Shown here piece by piece: positions 12,340 to 23,069 of a stretch of 64,000 nucleotides of DNA. The position numbers and the translations under genes were made by a program. The DNA comes from Marisa cornuarietis (lineage: Eukaryota; Mollusca; Gastropoda; Architaenioglossa; Ampullariidae), in the NCBI GenBank assembly GCA_004794655.1, contig SMMW01000033.1:2173501-2237500 (forward strand), written 5' to 3'. A model generated the notes under the pieces. It did no database searches. It worked only from the letters and a program-made list of their open reading frames with translations, and was not told the origin of the DNA. Positions within the stretch are counted from its first letter, which is position 1, and each line of letters starts with the position of its first letter.

Positions 12340-13180
12340 GAAAGACAAAATATTTAAAAAATGCCGTAAAATCGTGGGAATGAATATACGGCTGTGGCTT
12401 TTGTGAGGCGATGGATAGTAGTCTCTACAGGGCTATTACGAAGCAGCATGGTGATGACAGGACTTTTATGTGTCTTCCTCTGACATTGTTACGCTCGTAC
12501 CTACATAACAGGTGCCAGGGACACCTTGAGCCTGCTTGGCTTCGACCTCGCTCTGGTGGTGTTCTTACATTTCGTCTTTGACGCGCTCCAGATGCGAGCA
12601 CCATTGATAGCCTGTACCTTTTTGCCACTACCCCCTTCTATCCTCCAAGCATCATATCTCCTTTTTTATAACTGTGCCGACCTCGACCTTGTGCTATTAA
12701 TATTTTCCAGATACATGCATACTCGCCTACTACTGTACTGCTGATTTCAGCTGAGCTTTTTTAGGGTTTTCACATTTTTTGTCGTGCAAAGCGCGTGATA
12801 TAAAGACTAAAAAGACGAACAAGTGTCGGTGTTATTCTTAAAACACATTAGCACGATGTAAGACAACTACAGTACATTCTGGAAATTCAAAATTCTTGAT
12901 CATTTTTATTTCTACGTGAAAAATAATAATATTTCGTGCAGGAGGTCACCGTTATATGACCTTTATTGTTTACACGTATTGAACCACAACAACCAAACAT
13001 TCATCGTACTGGGATGCCCACAAGTTACTCACACCATTTTCTGTTAAGGGTTTTAGCGTTTAATAGCAAAGTAACACCGACGGTCTGGGAAACAAGTCGT
13101 CATTAATATTTAAGGAAGTGGTTTGCCGTTGTTTGAAGACTTTGTGGGATCCCCCATAATGAAGGGCAGCTAAATGTCGC
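12340..13180. other. No gene recognised
   Basis: A 12.43-12.74 kb block of higher GC has frames on both strands without recognisable motifs. The rest is AT-rich. Confidence 0.45.
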
Positions 13181-13182
13181 CT

Positions 13183-14640
13183 TTAACTTCCGGTCCCAGC
13201 GCAGTCTGGTTTCCCCCGATATTGGCTTCCTTGAGTAGTACATGCTGCTCTGGACATCGTCTTCACTATCTGCAACCGTGACGCCATTTGCAGCGCGATT
13301 AGTTTAGCCTTTGACTCCTCCACCAGTTGAGATGCGGGCTGCCGTCTTCTACACGTTCCTACTGGTAAGCTGCTGTGGCAGCTATACCTCCTCCCGCCAT
13401 CCAAGTTCTTTGCCAGACCACAGCCTTTTCTTAGATAACTCGCCCTGAAGGGAATACATTTCATGTATCAGGAATAGCCTGTATTCCCTGCTTCCATCAG
13501 TTTAGTTTGCGGTCCCTCTAGTAGGGTTCTTCTCCAGAAATAATCTGCGTCAGCAATGTTGTTGTCGCTTTTCAAGCTTTGCTACGTAATGCTACCATGA
13601 CAACGCGGCCACATTTATCAGACGGCCTCGTAAATTATGTGCACTCATATGTCTTCTTCTTCTTCCTCCTCCTCCTCCTCCTCCTCCTTCTCCTACTCCT
13701 CCTCGTCGTAACAAATACCGTAGTAATATCGCACATCTTCCTATCATCAACATCAACAGCAGAGACCTCTTTCATCTTATCTACTATTAGTTTTTTTCTT
13801 ATTTGCGAAACTGCCTGTGCCCTCAACAAAGACTGCAGCCTCATCAGGCACTTGTTCTCGAATGCCTGGATTCTCATTTCCGTTTTGGCGAGCAGAGTAC
13901 ACGTGTAGAGCATGATAGGTACTACAAGGAATTGTTAGAGATTATACTTTGTGGTAAACATGATGTAATGACTATGCCAGTTCCTATACAGCTTAGCCAT
14001 TGCCACTGTAGCTGTTGCGATCCTGATGCGGATATCTGACGTGGAGCTGCTGTCCTTGGAGAGGGTGGCTCGTATACTTGAAGCTGCTTACCTCTTTGGG
14101 CTGTACCCCGCTCATCTAGATCTCTGTTTTGCCATTGCCATTGATCATAGCTTTGGTGTTTTTAGTGCCGGTACCCATTCCATATGCATTTGAACTGGCT
14201 GTCAGTATGTTGGTGCTTGCTTACAGGTCTTTGTCGGTTGCAAAGTGTATAGGTTGCAGATCGGTCTTCCACCAATTGCAATGAAAGTATCATGGTCGCG
14301 GAGGGTTTCGCGCACGATGTTCTCCAAGAAGATAATAAACAGCACCAGTGGTAGGGGTCATCCTTGACGGATGCCTAATGTGGTGCGAAAGTAAGCTTCT
14401 ACTTGGTTATCCATCAAAACCGCATTCGACGAGCTATTTTCTAGTGCTTCGATGTCTTGAAAGACGGCGTCTTCGGTGTTGAATTTTCGCATTACATGCC
14501 ATAGCCCTTTGTGCCAGACTGTCGAATGCTTCTTTACAGTCTATGAAGTTGTGGTAAGGGCCCCGCTGATGCTGAAGATGCTTCTCTAGACGGATGCGAA
14601 GATCTGCTCAGCTGTGCCTCTTCGTCGTCGGGATCTCCTA
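13183..14640 (-). pseudogene. Decayed RTE-like LINE reverse transcriptase
   Basis: Reading the minus strand gives ordered pieces of a non-LTR reverse transcriptase spread over shifting frames. RRGTAEQIF lies at 14599-14625. EKHLQHQ follows, then FIDCKEAFDSL at 14515-14547 (motif A, with both aspartates). A GIRQG-stop-P string at 14355-14375 corresponds to the RQGCPLSP motif with the cysteine codon now a stop. IGGRPICNL comes next, then FATDKDL at 14225-14244, where the catalytic FADD has become FATD. VSSFKY follows, then DIRIRIATATVAMAKLYRNW at 13978-14037, and TEMRIQAFENKC near 13840-13880. This order and wording match RTE-type endonuclease/reverse transcriptases common in molluscs and cnidarians. 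Several frameshifts and stops make it dead. The 5' end stops at about 14640 (truncated). The segment 13183-13464 may be the eroded C-terminus but is not securely aligned. A CTC/CTT microsatellite interrupts it at 13652-13707. Confidence 0.85.
13652..13707. repeat. (CTT)n/(CTC)n microsatellite
   Basis: Pyrimidine triplet run inside the LINE relic; it produces a poly-Arg/Lys frame on the minus strand. Confidence 0.93.
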
Positions 14641-14644
14641 CAGA

Positions 14645-16100
14645 AAACATAAAATCAATTACTTTTAAAAACCACAGCTGCTACACTCTTAGGACACCAG
14701 AAACTACTATTTTAAACAGTGAAGCAGTGTAAACTGGTCTGGTTTATGCTTTGAACGCTGTGCAGTATAGTTTTCTCATGCCTGTTGACTTACTGCCTCT
14801 TCATCTCTCTTAACTTCATGTCTATCTCTTGCCTTTACCTTCTCTCAGACATACGAAGCACAGGGACAGAGAAGAAAGGGAAAAAGAAGGACTAAAGACA
14901 TCAAAGTGGTGGGTACGGGGTAGATAAGGTATGTTCAGACTGATGTTGACAGTAGTGGCGACGTTGTCTGCATACTAAGTAAAATGCTGGAACTCCTGTA
15001 GACTGCGACATCAGCTTAAAGATCAGACGTGTCATGCCTTCCACTAAATAGTCGAAGGCTGATACTATATAATCCAGGCTGAGTAGATATGCATGTGATT
15101 AGAAGAAGATCGATTCATTTCGGAACTAAAGGGGCGCTGTTACGTGTGGTCTGCAGACTAAACTGTGTGTAGTGTGTACTTCATTTGTATTTGTAACCAC
15201 AGAGCGCAGCTCAGATCCCATATTTATGGACATGGGGTAGGCCTACTCTCATCACTTAAACCAGCCGGTTTTATCTGAGGTGTCATTTTCTGATAACTTT
15301 GTCCTACCTAAGGCAAATAGATTGTTAGATATCGCGATCGATTTAGTCAATCGAAGTGAACACTGATACTTTCTGGACCTAACAAATAAACAACAAAAAT
15401 ATAATCGCACAGAACTGTTTGATAATTATCGTTTTCATAAAATTTGTAATCTGACAGTAGCACAAAACATAAAAACGAATTATCTGGAACTCCGCTATTC
15501 AAGCTGGTTAACTAACTTTACTTTCTCAATGGCTCATAGAATGGGAATTAGTGAACCTGTCAAAGTTATGTAGCTAGCTGGTTCCCTATCCAGGTTAGGG
15601 CAATTTGAAAAAAAAATATTTAAAGCATCGCTGTCCACGAATATGCTAGACCAGAAAACTTCGCAACCTGAATAATTCTGGAGGTGGCTAGACACAGTAT
15701 CGTTTAGCGATAATGGTTACAGGTCAGGCTAAGGGAGAGAAGACTTCCTGAGAAAGATAATTCATTTTTCTTGTAGTGAAAGAACAAATGTTACTTGTTG
15801 GATCCATTTTACTGATTCCAAAGGCTGAAAAGGGGGAATAGTTCTAAAAATAGTGTCGCCTGCATGAGCTAAATTCGAAGAGAAAAGATGAAATCCACAG
15901 TATAACAAAAAACAAACAAACAGACCAGGACACAATGTGCTGTTGCTGAATGCGCTCTTGGACACTCAGTTTGTACTCATTGTCTACAAGTAACTTCGTG
16001 AACGTATCATCAGTCGTATCCTTATCCAGCAAAAATGGATGCTAAAAATGACTGACAGTGTAAGGGAACCATTGATGGGAGTGCTCAGAACAGCTGAAAA
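14645..16100. other. No gene recognised
   Basis: Unique-looking AT-rich sequence upstream of the truncated LINE. No frame above about 70 codons and no family resemblance. Confidence 0.5.
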
Positions 16101-16102
16101 AT

Positions 16103-16124
16103 AATATATATATATAAATATATA
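16103..16124. repeat. (TA)n microsatellite
   Basis: ATATATATATA with one AAA interruption. Confidence 0.8.
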
Positions 16125-16850
16125 AGAATCGAGGGTGACAAACACATGACCGTTTAAACAGGAACACATGCGAGTAAGTAAATAGCAAATTTTGCATGCA
16201 GCTAAATAAATAAATAAGATTTTACATCGATAAATATGCATCAAATTTTATAGGTAAAAAGTCATTATCAGCAATAACATAAAATTCACTCAAATGTGCT
16301 TACTCAGTAACAGAGAATCAACTGCAATGACCGTTATTGTTGCCTATTATATTTTGATCTGGAGAAGAGTTACTTAGCAATCTGTGAAGTGAATTCGGTT
16401 TGCATTTTTTAAAACTTAAGTTGAAGCTTGGTTTTGATCATCTACGAATTCTAAATAAAGGTAAAATCTGTCTTCCAAAATTAGCTATTTCATTTTCTGG
16501 GCAAAAAAATTGCTTCTAGAACACGACAGCCTGAACAATGTTTCTTCATCTTACTCGAAGACATGCACAGATTTGTTGAACTGAGCCCCACTCGTTGTTA
16601 CGAATACCAGTGACATGCAACAGAGCTCTCAGTCCTAACGGGTAATTTTCTTCTGCTTTCCTTGTAACAGGTGAGAATGCCGATGTTTGAAATCTTATTT
16701 CTTAAAGTTAAACCATAATTATCTACTCATATTTTGTGAATTATTCTTTTAAATGAACTTAATCTCATCATAGGCGCTCGGGTTAGCCTTTAAGTCATCC
16801 GGGCCTTTATTAGCTGGAACACGTGTAAACATGTGTAACCACAAGCCAGG

Positions 16851-16898
16851 TGACGTCAAGATGACGTCAAAATCTCCCACCATTGCGTCATATATTGA
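16851..16898. promoter_or_regulatory. Cluster of CRE (CREB/ATF) sites before a TATA-like box
   Basis: TGACGTCA, the full palindromic cAMP-response element, occurs at 16851-16858 and again at 16862-16869, an 11-base step or about one helical turn. A CRE-like TGCGTCAT lies at 16884-16891 and runs into TATATTGAAA (16890-16899). Two full CREs this close are unlikely by chance in AT-rich DNA. If this is a promoter, the transcript would begin around 16920-16990. A modest donor-like string (ACAGTAAGG) occurs near 17075-17083, so a non-coding first exon is possible. CREB-family factors and the TGACGTCA site are conserved across bilaterians; promoter function here is inferred. Confidence 0.5.
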
Positions 16899-17236
16899 AA
16901 TAAGCTGATAAACATCGCTAAAAATACTTGTAACCCTTCATAACCTCTTCTTGTATATGCTTACGAGTATAAGTCAATGCACGCACACAGACTTGCAGAG
17001 CAGACAGCGAAAGGAAAAACAGAAGAATAGTGAATTATTTTTGTAGCGTGACGTTTTGGCAGACAGCAGACACAGTAAGGAAACAAAGGTTCAACTGGTC
17101 GCTAATGGCGAGGTCGTTGCGACATGATCTCACGATAAATGTTTGTGTCACAGGCTGTTCGTCAAGACCGGCTCGACCTCCGCCAGCGGCCGTTTGCCTC
17201 TTCCCAGCATACCCTATTTTCTTGCGTCTGCTCTAA

Positions 17237-17237
17237 A

Positions 17238-17269
<32 letters not shown>

Positions 17270-17270
17270 C
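17237..17270. repeat. (ACGC)n-(AC)n microsatellite
   Basis: Five ACGC units pass into seven AC units. Confidence 0.93.
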
Positions 17271-17644
17271 TTGTCGACATGTATGTACACCAATGCAACT
17301 TGCGTGGCAGCTGCAAGGTTGAAATGCTGAAATCGGTCAAGGTGGGACGAGTGTTTGGTGCATAAATAAATGATTCGTAAATGAAAACAAACCAGAACTT
17401 GGCGTTTCATGGCATATTTGCAAACCATCCTGTAAGCACTACACTCGTGTATTATTACTCAGCAGACTATATTGTTTTCTGTTGTCCCTGTGACCGCGAA
17501 TATTTGTAACATTCTGTATTAGAACATGTTTGTTAGTGTGAGGCGTACTTGTGAATGTGTAATGGAAATTTGAATACATGTCAATAATGAGCTACATAAA
17601 AAGTATTTTTAATCTCTCTTCCTCTCTCTCTTTCAACGAACGTG

Positions 17645-17814
17645 AGACGGTCCGCTGGCCAACCGTTATCGCCTGTCACCAGTACAGTGAGGATTGGCTG
17701 CCCTGGGTTCAGATCTCGTCTTGGGCACGCTTTTCTTTCTCTGCATGTAGCATCTGTTTACAGGGCTGCCAGCTTTGCCATAATATAGCTTTAGTCGTTG
17801 GCTCGGCATAAAAC
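17645..17814 (+). mobile_element. tRNA-derived SINE (family 1, tail a)
   Basis: A tRNA-like head contains CCCTGGGTTCAGATCTCGTC at 17701-17720, where GGTTCAGATCT resembles a Pol III B box with one deviation from GWTCRANNC. A body follows with CTCTGCATGTAGCATCTGTT. The tail carries TTTAGTCGTTGGCTCGGCAT and ends in AAAAC. The head and part of the body match the SINE at 31096-31338 (GTCACCAGTACAGTGAG against GCCACCACAGTAGTGAG, then the shared CCCTGGGTTCA-ATCTCGTCT), but the tails differ. No clean target-site duplication was found. Confidence 0.7.
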
Positions 17815-17829
17815 TGTAGTTGCTCCACT

Positions 17830-19660
17830 CCTCTCTACATACGCGAAAATGTATGTGCGTGCGTGTGTATTTTCTTATTGGGGTAAGCTTGCTCCCATTC
17901 AGGAGTACAAATTATAACAAACAATGGCAAAATATTAGAAAGCAAGTGCATAGGTACAATCGCAAAAAGAAAACTGGCCATATCCAAGCAGAGAACTATT
18001 TACTAGTGTGACAGTTAAGCAAATTAGTTTGCTGTCCCTTTAAAGACGAAAACAATATGCTATACTAAAAAACTACTACATCAGCAAACGGTTTTAAAGA
18101 GAGAGAGAGAGTTTGTGTTTTCGTCCGAGTTATTTTGCAAAAGAGCAAATAAGGAGTGATAGATTGGTGGCGCTTAGGTACTTTTAATATCTGACGTCTC
18201 AGGTGTTTTGTATTAGTATCCATCACTTAATCCTTACCTGGCATATGCACGTAAAGGAAACTTAACACGTGGTTAGGGATAGAATTAGGTATGTGTCTGC
18301 CTCCTCTGTATCAAAGAGAAACAGTAGTATGCCTGTTAATCGTCAGGAGACTACAACGCAGTCGTAATTTGCTTTAGTCTTTCATAGTCATACGCTATTT
18401 CCTGAACATCACACCGTTTCCCCTCAAGCTATGCCTTTAGGTTCTGACTGACAGAGATATTTGAGGCAAAGGCTTTCGTAAAGAACAGCTATGCTAAGAC
18501 GAAGTAGAAAGAAGATTTTAGATAACTTTGCTGCTATCTACAGTAGCTGTTAGCTATGTTAACTACATTAAGGGAAGTTTTTACATGCATTTCTCAAGCT
18601 ATGATGTTAGCCACATTAAACGCATTTCTTCTCTTTGTGTTGCTAGCTACATTAACCTAGTTTGTGTAATAAATTTATTTGTTAGCTACGTTAACTAAAT
18701 TTCTTACAGGCATTTCTTTGCCCGTGCTGTTAAACGTTAAATTCACGTTATTTATTATACACAATTTTTTCACTATTGCCCAAAGGGTCAAACTCAACAA
18801 TGACTTTTTCTCATATATATGTATATACATCCGAGTGTTAAAAGAGAAAAGTTTATAGAAAGTTAGGTATTCCCAGAAGAGAAGTCCCACGTCACCTATT
18901 AGCCTTTCCCTTTAATTTAACGCTTCAACTAAGTCAGAACAAGTAGTTTGTCAAGTAATGGTCTATGTCTGCAACAATATTTGATTTGCTTTTAATCAAA
19001 ATTGGATCAAATCTTTCTTGCAGTTAAAATAAGCCCTAAAACCGGTTTGAGGAGACATTTCTGTAGAGATGTTTTATTTTGTTCTTTATTCACCTGTTTC
19101 AGTCTGGTGTCAAAGCATGCATGTGATCCGGTGGTAACATATGTTCGTCGATTGCTGTAGTTGCCTAGCAGACAAGAACTCAAACATTCATCCCGCTGAG
19201 TTAACAAATTATCGACTTCCTACTTTCTCTCCATTTCTCTCTATGTTTGCACCTGTCCTCTTTCCTCTCTTGTCTCCAATTCTCCCTTCAGATAAGCGAC
19301 CTTGAACATTGGACACTCGCACCTCGTAAACATTTAAGCACGTAATTAAATGTGGGCAAACCAACAAGTCTTTCAGGACGAGGAGGTGTAAAAATAACAA
19401 TCTGCTGAAATTTCCAGTGGCATGTGTGAAGTACTAATATTTTTTGTGAGTTCGCGCTTTTAGATCTTATTTTGACGAACATGACATTAACAGCTATTCC
19501 ATCACCTTCGCTTCCTTTAGGGATTTGTGCAGAGGTTATGTCTTAGCATCAGTGAAAGAGTGAGGAAGGGGTGGGGGGAAGAGATAAAAACAAATCACGC
19601 TTAACGCTGCGGTCTGAGGGAAGTAGACGGGTGGAATGAAGGACGGACGTCTGCACTTCC
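17830..19660. other. No gene recognised; AT-rich
   Basis: Contains a short GA run at 18099-18111 and the loose repeat at 18549-18715. Several 60-70 codon minus-strand frames show no domain. Confidence 0.45.
18549..18720 (+). repeat. Degenerate short repeat (GTTAGCTACATTAAC core)
   Basis: The 15-mer core appears at 18549, 18606, 18642 and 18681 in variants, and GCATTTCTY appears near 18588, 18622 and 18710. Spacings of 57, 36 and 39 suggest an eroded tandem array of about 37-57 bases. Confidence 0.5.
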
Positions 19661-19830
19661 CGCGCAATGGAACACTCACGTGTGGTCCTACATGCACCTC
19701 ACTACCTCACCGCGTACAGGGCTCTGCCACGTTTCGTGGCGCCGATCACGGGCACCAACGGTTTCTACCTGACGACGTGCGAGGGCGCTGCGTTCGCTCT
19801 GTGCTGACGCCAGGAGGCGCTTTCTAACGT
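19610..19830 (+). other. CpG-dense block with a GC3-rich 46-codon frame
   Basis: CpG is far denser here than in neighbouring DNA. A frame from ATG at 19667 to TGA at 19805-19807 reads MEHSRVVLHAPHYL, then PRFVAPITGTNGFYL. In its second half most codons end in G or C (CTG, GTG, ATC, ACG, GGC, ACC, AAC, TTC, TAC), which is unlike random AT-rich DNA. CCGCGTACAG could serve as an acceptor near 19715, making this a possible terminal exon. The protein is not recognised. The block ends in CGCCAGGAGGCGCT (19808-19821), a CTCF-like near-palindrome. Coding status is unproven. Confidence 0.25.
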
Positions 19831-19891
19831 CGCTACCCTCACCTCTCTCAAGCGTTAGCAGTTAACATGTAGAAAAGCCAACCACGTGAAT

Positions 19892-19939
<48 letters not shown>

Positions 19940-19940
19940 G
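19892..19940. repeat. (GACA)12 microsatellite
   Basis: Perfect tetranucleotide run of 49 bases. Confidence 0.97.
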
Positions 19941-19944
19941 GGGT

Positions 19945-22060
19945 GAATAGGAAGAAGGAAATATTTTGCCTGTTCAGCACGTTACGCGATGCCTAACCTG
20001 CGTACAAGGTGTGGCTGTTGCAAGTCTGACCACGCGAGAGTTTGTTCTGATAAGGGAAGCTTATCTCGACAGGACACCATGCGAGCGCAGACGTTTCTTC
20101 GCCCTGTAATTCAAAGAGGGAAGGCAATGACGTGTTCCTAGAAATCTCTTCAGACAGCCCTGTACCAAACCCCCTCATTCCCCTCTCCTTTCCCGGTCTA
20201 GATGCTGTCTACATACCAACATCAGCTTGTGTGCAGAGAGCTTACGTCTTAACCACCAGTTTCTGACCTCCTGCCGGCCGTTCTTGACAGGTAGACGGTA
20301 GATTCACGGGCAGCAGGTGCACGGAGATTCGGGTTATTAAGGCCTTTTCGGGAGGAATTATCCTTATATAAGAAGGAAAAACATGTCGCCTTTCTAGGGG
20401 TGCTACGCATTGCACCCGTGGCCCATCCGAGGTACCATGTATTGGAGTATTGATGATGACGGCTGACTAAAAGCGCCAGTGATAAATCTCCTAGGTTGAA
20501 GGACTTTGAATAGCATTATAGTAGTCAAGGATTCAGTACATTGCACTCCAGCCAGTGGTCCACCAAACGTCTTCTATAATTTCCCTTTATCCCACCTCCC
20601 CACTGCAGCCGCGAATAGGCATAAGCACGAAAAACACGAGACTGGTTCTCGAGGGCGTTTTACGAACTGGCGTAGGAAACTTGGATCTGCATGTGGCTGC
20701 TTCTTAATTAACAGTGGTACTAGTTTTATCTGCTTATTGAAAATAAAGAAATAATAACAAAGAACAAAAAATGAAAGAGGGACGTTGGTTCTTATGTGGA
20801 ACTCTCATTTATAGTCACAGCTTTTATTCTTTCAGTCTCCGCCGTCCTCTCTTCTTCTTATTTCTCTTTATCTCTTTCTCTGTAGCTTTATTAACTCAAG
20901 CCCATTACTTTCCAAAACTCGTTTCTCTGTTTTTTAAATTTCCCCCTAATCTCTTCCTTAACGGAAGGGCTAGAAGCAAATAGTGTTTTTAAGACGTTAA
21001 ACCCAGAATAAGGGACGACTCTTGGCCCTTAAAACTACCGTCTTAATCTGAGAGACAGGTGTAAACACCTGTTAGTCATTCAATAACACTCTAGAAAATA
21101 TTGATAATGCGACCCAGATGTCATATTTTCGTTTCCTGTGCACCAGGTTTGTATTCGGATTAACTTTCCCACTGTGAGCAATCTATGCTATAAGTGGCAC
21201 ACAAGACGAAGCTTAGAAATTCACATCGTGCTGCTAAACACGTAGAGTAACCCTACGACCTTTTGGCCGTTGGAAACATAGGTGTCTTGCTAACCGGACA
21301 AATGTTATCTAACGTTTGATCAAGTTTGCCAGAACTGTGTGCGAAGGTCACAGGAACCAGTGATTTTAAGGCGAACATTGGACCTTGGACGTGGTCAACA
21401 TGTTGAGCAAAGTCCATATTTGTTTGCTATTTCAGTGCCACTATATTTTTACAGTGCAATAAGACCCTACGGAGTTTTAATTTTCTGGCACTTGCCTGGT
21501 TAAGAACAGCCTTTAAAGACTGCTCGTCTCTAAGGACAAGGTTTTTGAGAGGGTAGTGCCCATCTTCTACACTTCCCTGCTGTCCTTTAAAATCCCTCTA
21601 GTCAGGTACCCATTGAACAGCTGAATTGACTGGGGGAAAGTTCATTGCGTCACACAGGTATCAAGCGTGAGTTTCCGTCCTTGTTACGATGGACAAATAG
21701 CATCTGCTTTGTTCAACTGTATAAAAAACTTAAGGAAACAAAGCAACACACAGGCATGTCTCGGCAGCCAAGCTGTAAGAAATGTTATTTATCAACATTT
21801 TGTATTTAAAAGCAGCTAACGTTTAGCAGTTAGTATCCAGACCACCTCATTCCCCCGGCCGATGTTTGCCGGTGCATGTCCCTAGCAGGTGCCTAGATTA
21901 TCGGTTTACCTGGATTGTGTGTTGGGATGCACGCCTCAGATTCTAAAAGAGCCCAGTATTTCCTTACGTCTTCCAGACTTCTACACAATAGTTACAGATT
22001 CATCTTGCCGCAGTGAGTAGAAGTATCTCTTGTATGTCTCCTTTTCTTTAGACCAGATTA
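19945..22060. other. No gene recognised
   Basis: Unique sequence with frames up to about 80 codons and no family resemblance. The strings near 21603-21640 (GTCAGGTACCCATTGAACAG and GACTGGGGG) resemble a common molluscan interspersed repeat but are too short to call. Confidence 0.45.
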
Positions 22061-22064
22061 AGCA

Positions 22065-22067
22065 TTT

Positions 22068-22135
<68 letters not shown>

Positions 22136-22136
22136 T
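22065..22136. repeat. (TTTC)18 microsatellite
   Basis: Perfect TTTC run of 72 bases, long enough to be highly variable in length. Confidence 0.97.
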
Positions 22137-22139
22137 GAT

Positions 22140-22950
22140 AGCTCACCTTAACCATCATCTCACAATCACGATAAATATGGTAAGGTTTTGAGGAGTCTTC
22201 TGCAATCCTATGTACAGCAAACCTTATAAAGCCATCACTTCTAGTGTTTGCCCACAACTGCGACGCTTGCCAGCATCTCTGACGTAGAAAAGGAATGCTA
22301 TTTTAAACTAAATAATTATAGCTCGCTGTATGTGTTTTCTATGAACCGCATCTGTTTGGAGGATCGATCTATGTGCGTTGCCATCTAACCCTAAGTTCCT
22401 CAGAGTGGTCTCCAATTTCCATATTGGTGTTCTTCGGGTTTTCCTCCTGCTGCTGCTTAAAACATTTTTTTACTTCTAAATGGTTATGATGATGGTTTTT
22501 ATGAGGAAGAGGATGATGAAAAAAACAGTGGCAACAGCACTGGCGCTCATGGGAATATTCAGTGAATCCTTGTTGGTCGTCATAGACGCAAGGTGCTTAT
22601 CAGTCCTTTGGGCAGGAAGATGTGCATTCAGAAAATACATTTTCTTACTCGAGAATGGATGTGCCTTTACCTAAAGCTCTCAGAGAGGTTATGTGTAGAG
22701 CACAAACTGCAGTCATCTCGAGCTTCTTCTCCTTGACCCACTTATCCCCTCTCAAGAACACGTGACATGCCAGTCAAATGGTCATGGATACGTCTCCGCC
22801 CATCACATGAAATTTATATTTTAAATTTGCACCTTTACGAAAGAAATTGATAAAAGTCTGTGCTTTTAAAAACATATCAGCAGGCCACCATATTTTAAAT
22901 CTGGTTGTGCGTATCGCTGACATAAAAATACCCTCCGCCGAGAAAAGAAA
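22140..22950. other. No gene recognised
   Basis: Short frames only. A Met-rich 64-codon frame starting at 22480 is composition-driven. Confidence 0.5.
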
Positions 22951-22954
22951 GACT

Positions 22955-23065
22955 AATGTCTTTCACTCTTAACATAGCAGCGCAAGCCAGCGAGCTCATG
23001 CAACAAACGTCTGCAGATCAATCTATAAAGTGAAAGACATTCACTCGTGTTTAGCGAGTGATGTG
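22955..23065. repeat. 12-bp inverted repeat plus small hairpin
   Basis: AATGTCTTTCAC at 22955-22966 is exactly reverse-complemented by GTGAAAGACATT at 23030-23041. The right arm overlaps a second small hairpin (CACTCG-TGTTTAG-CGAGTG, about 23042-23060). No coding content lies between the arms. Confidence 0.6.
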
Positions 23066-23069
23066 AACG

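Noticed and set aside
20991..21013. GACGTTAAACCC string resembling a SINE 3' end
   Set aside because: Only one short word matches; similar words at 7070 and 36625 also lack a SINE body.
21603..21640. Interspersed-repeat-like string (GTCAGGTACCCATT ... GACTGGGGG)
   Set aside because: It resembles a common molluscan repeat segment, but too little is aligned to define ends or family.
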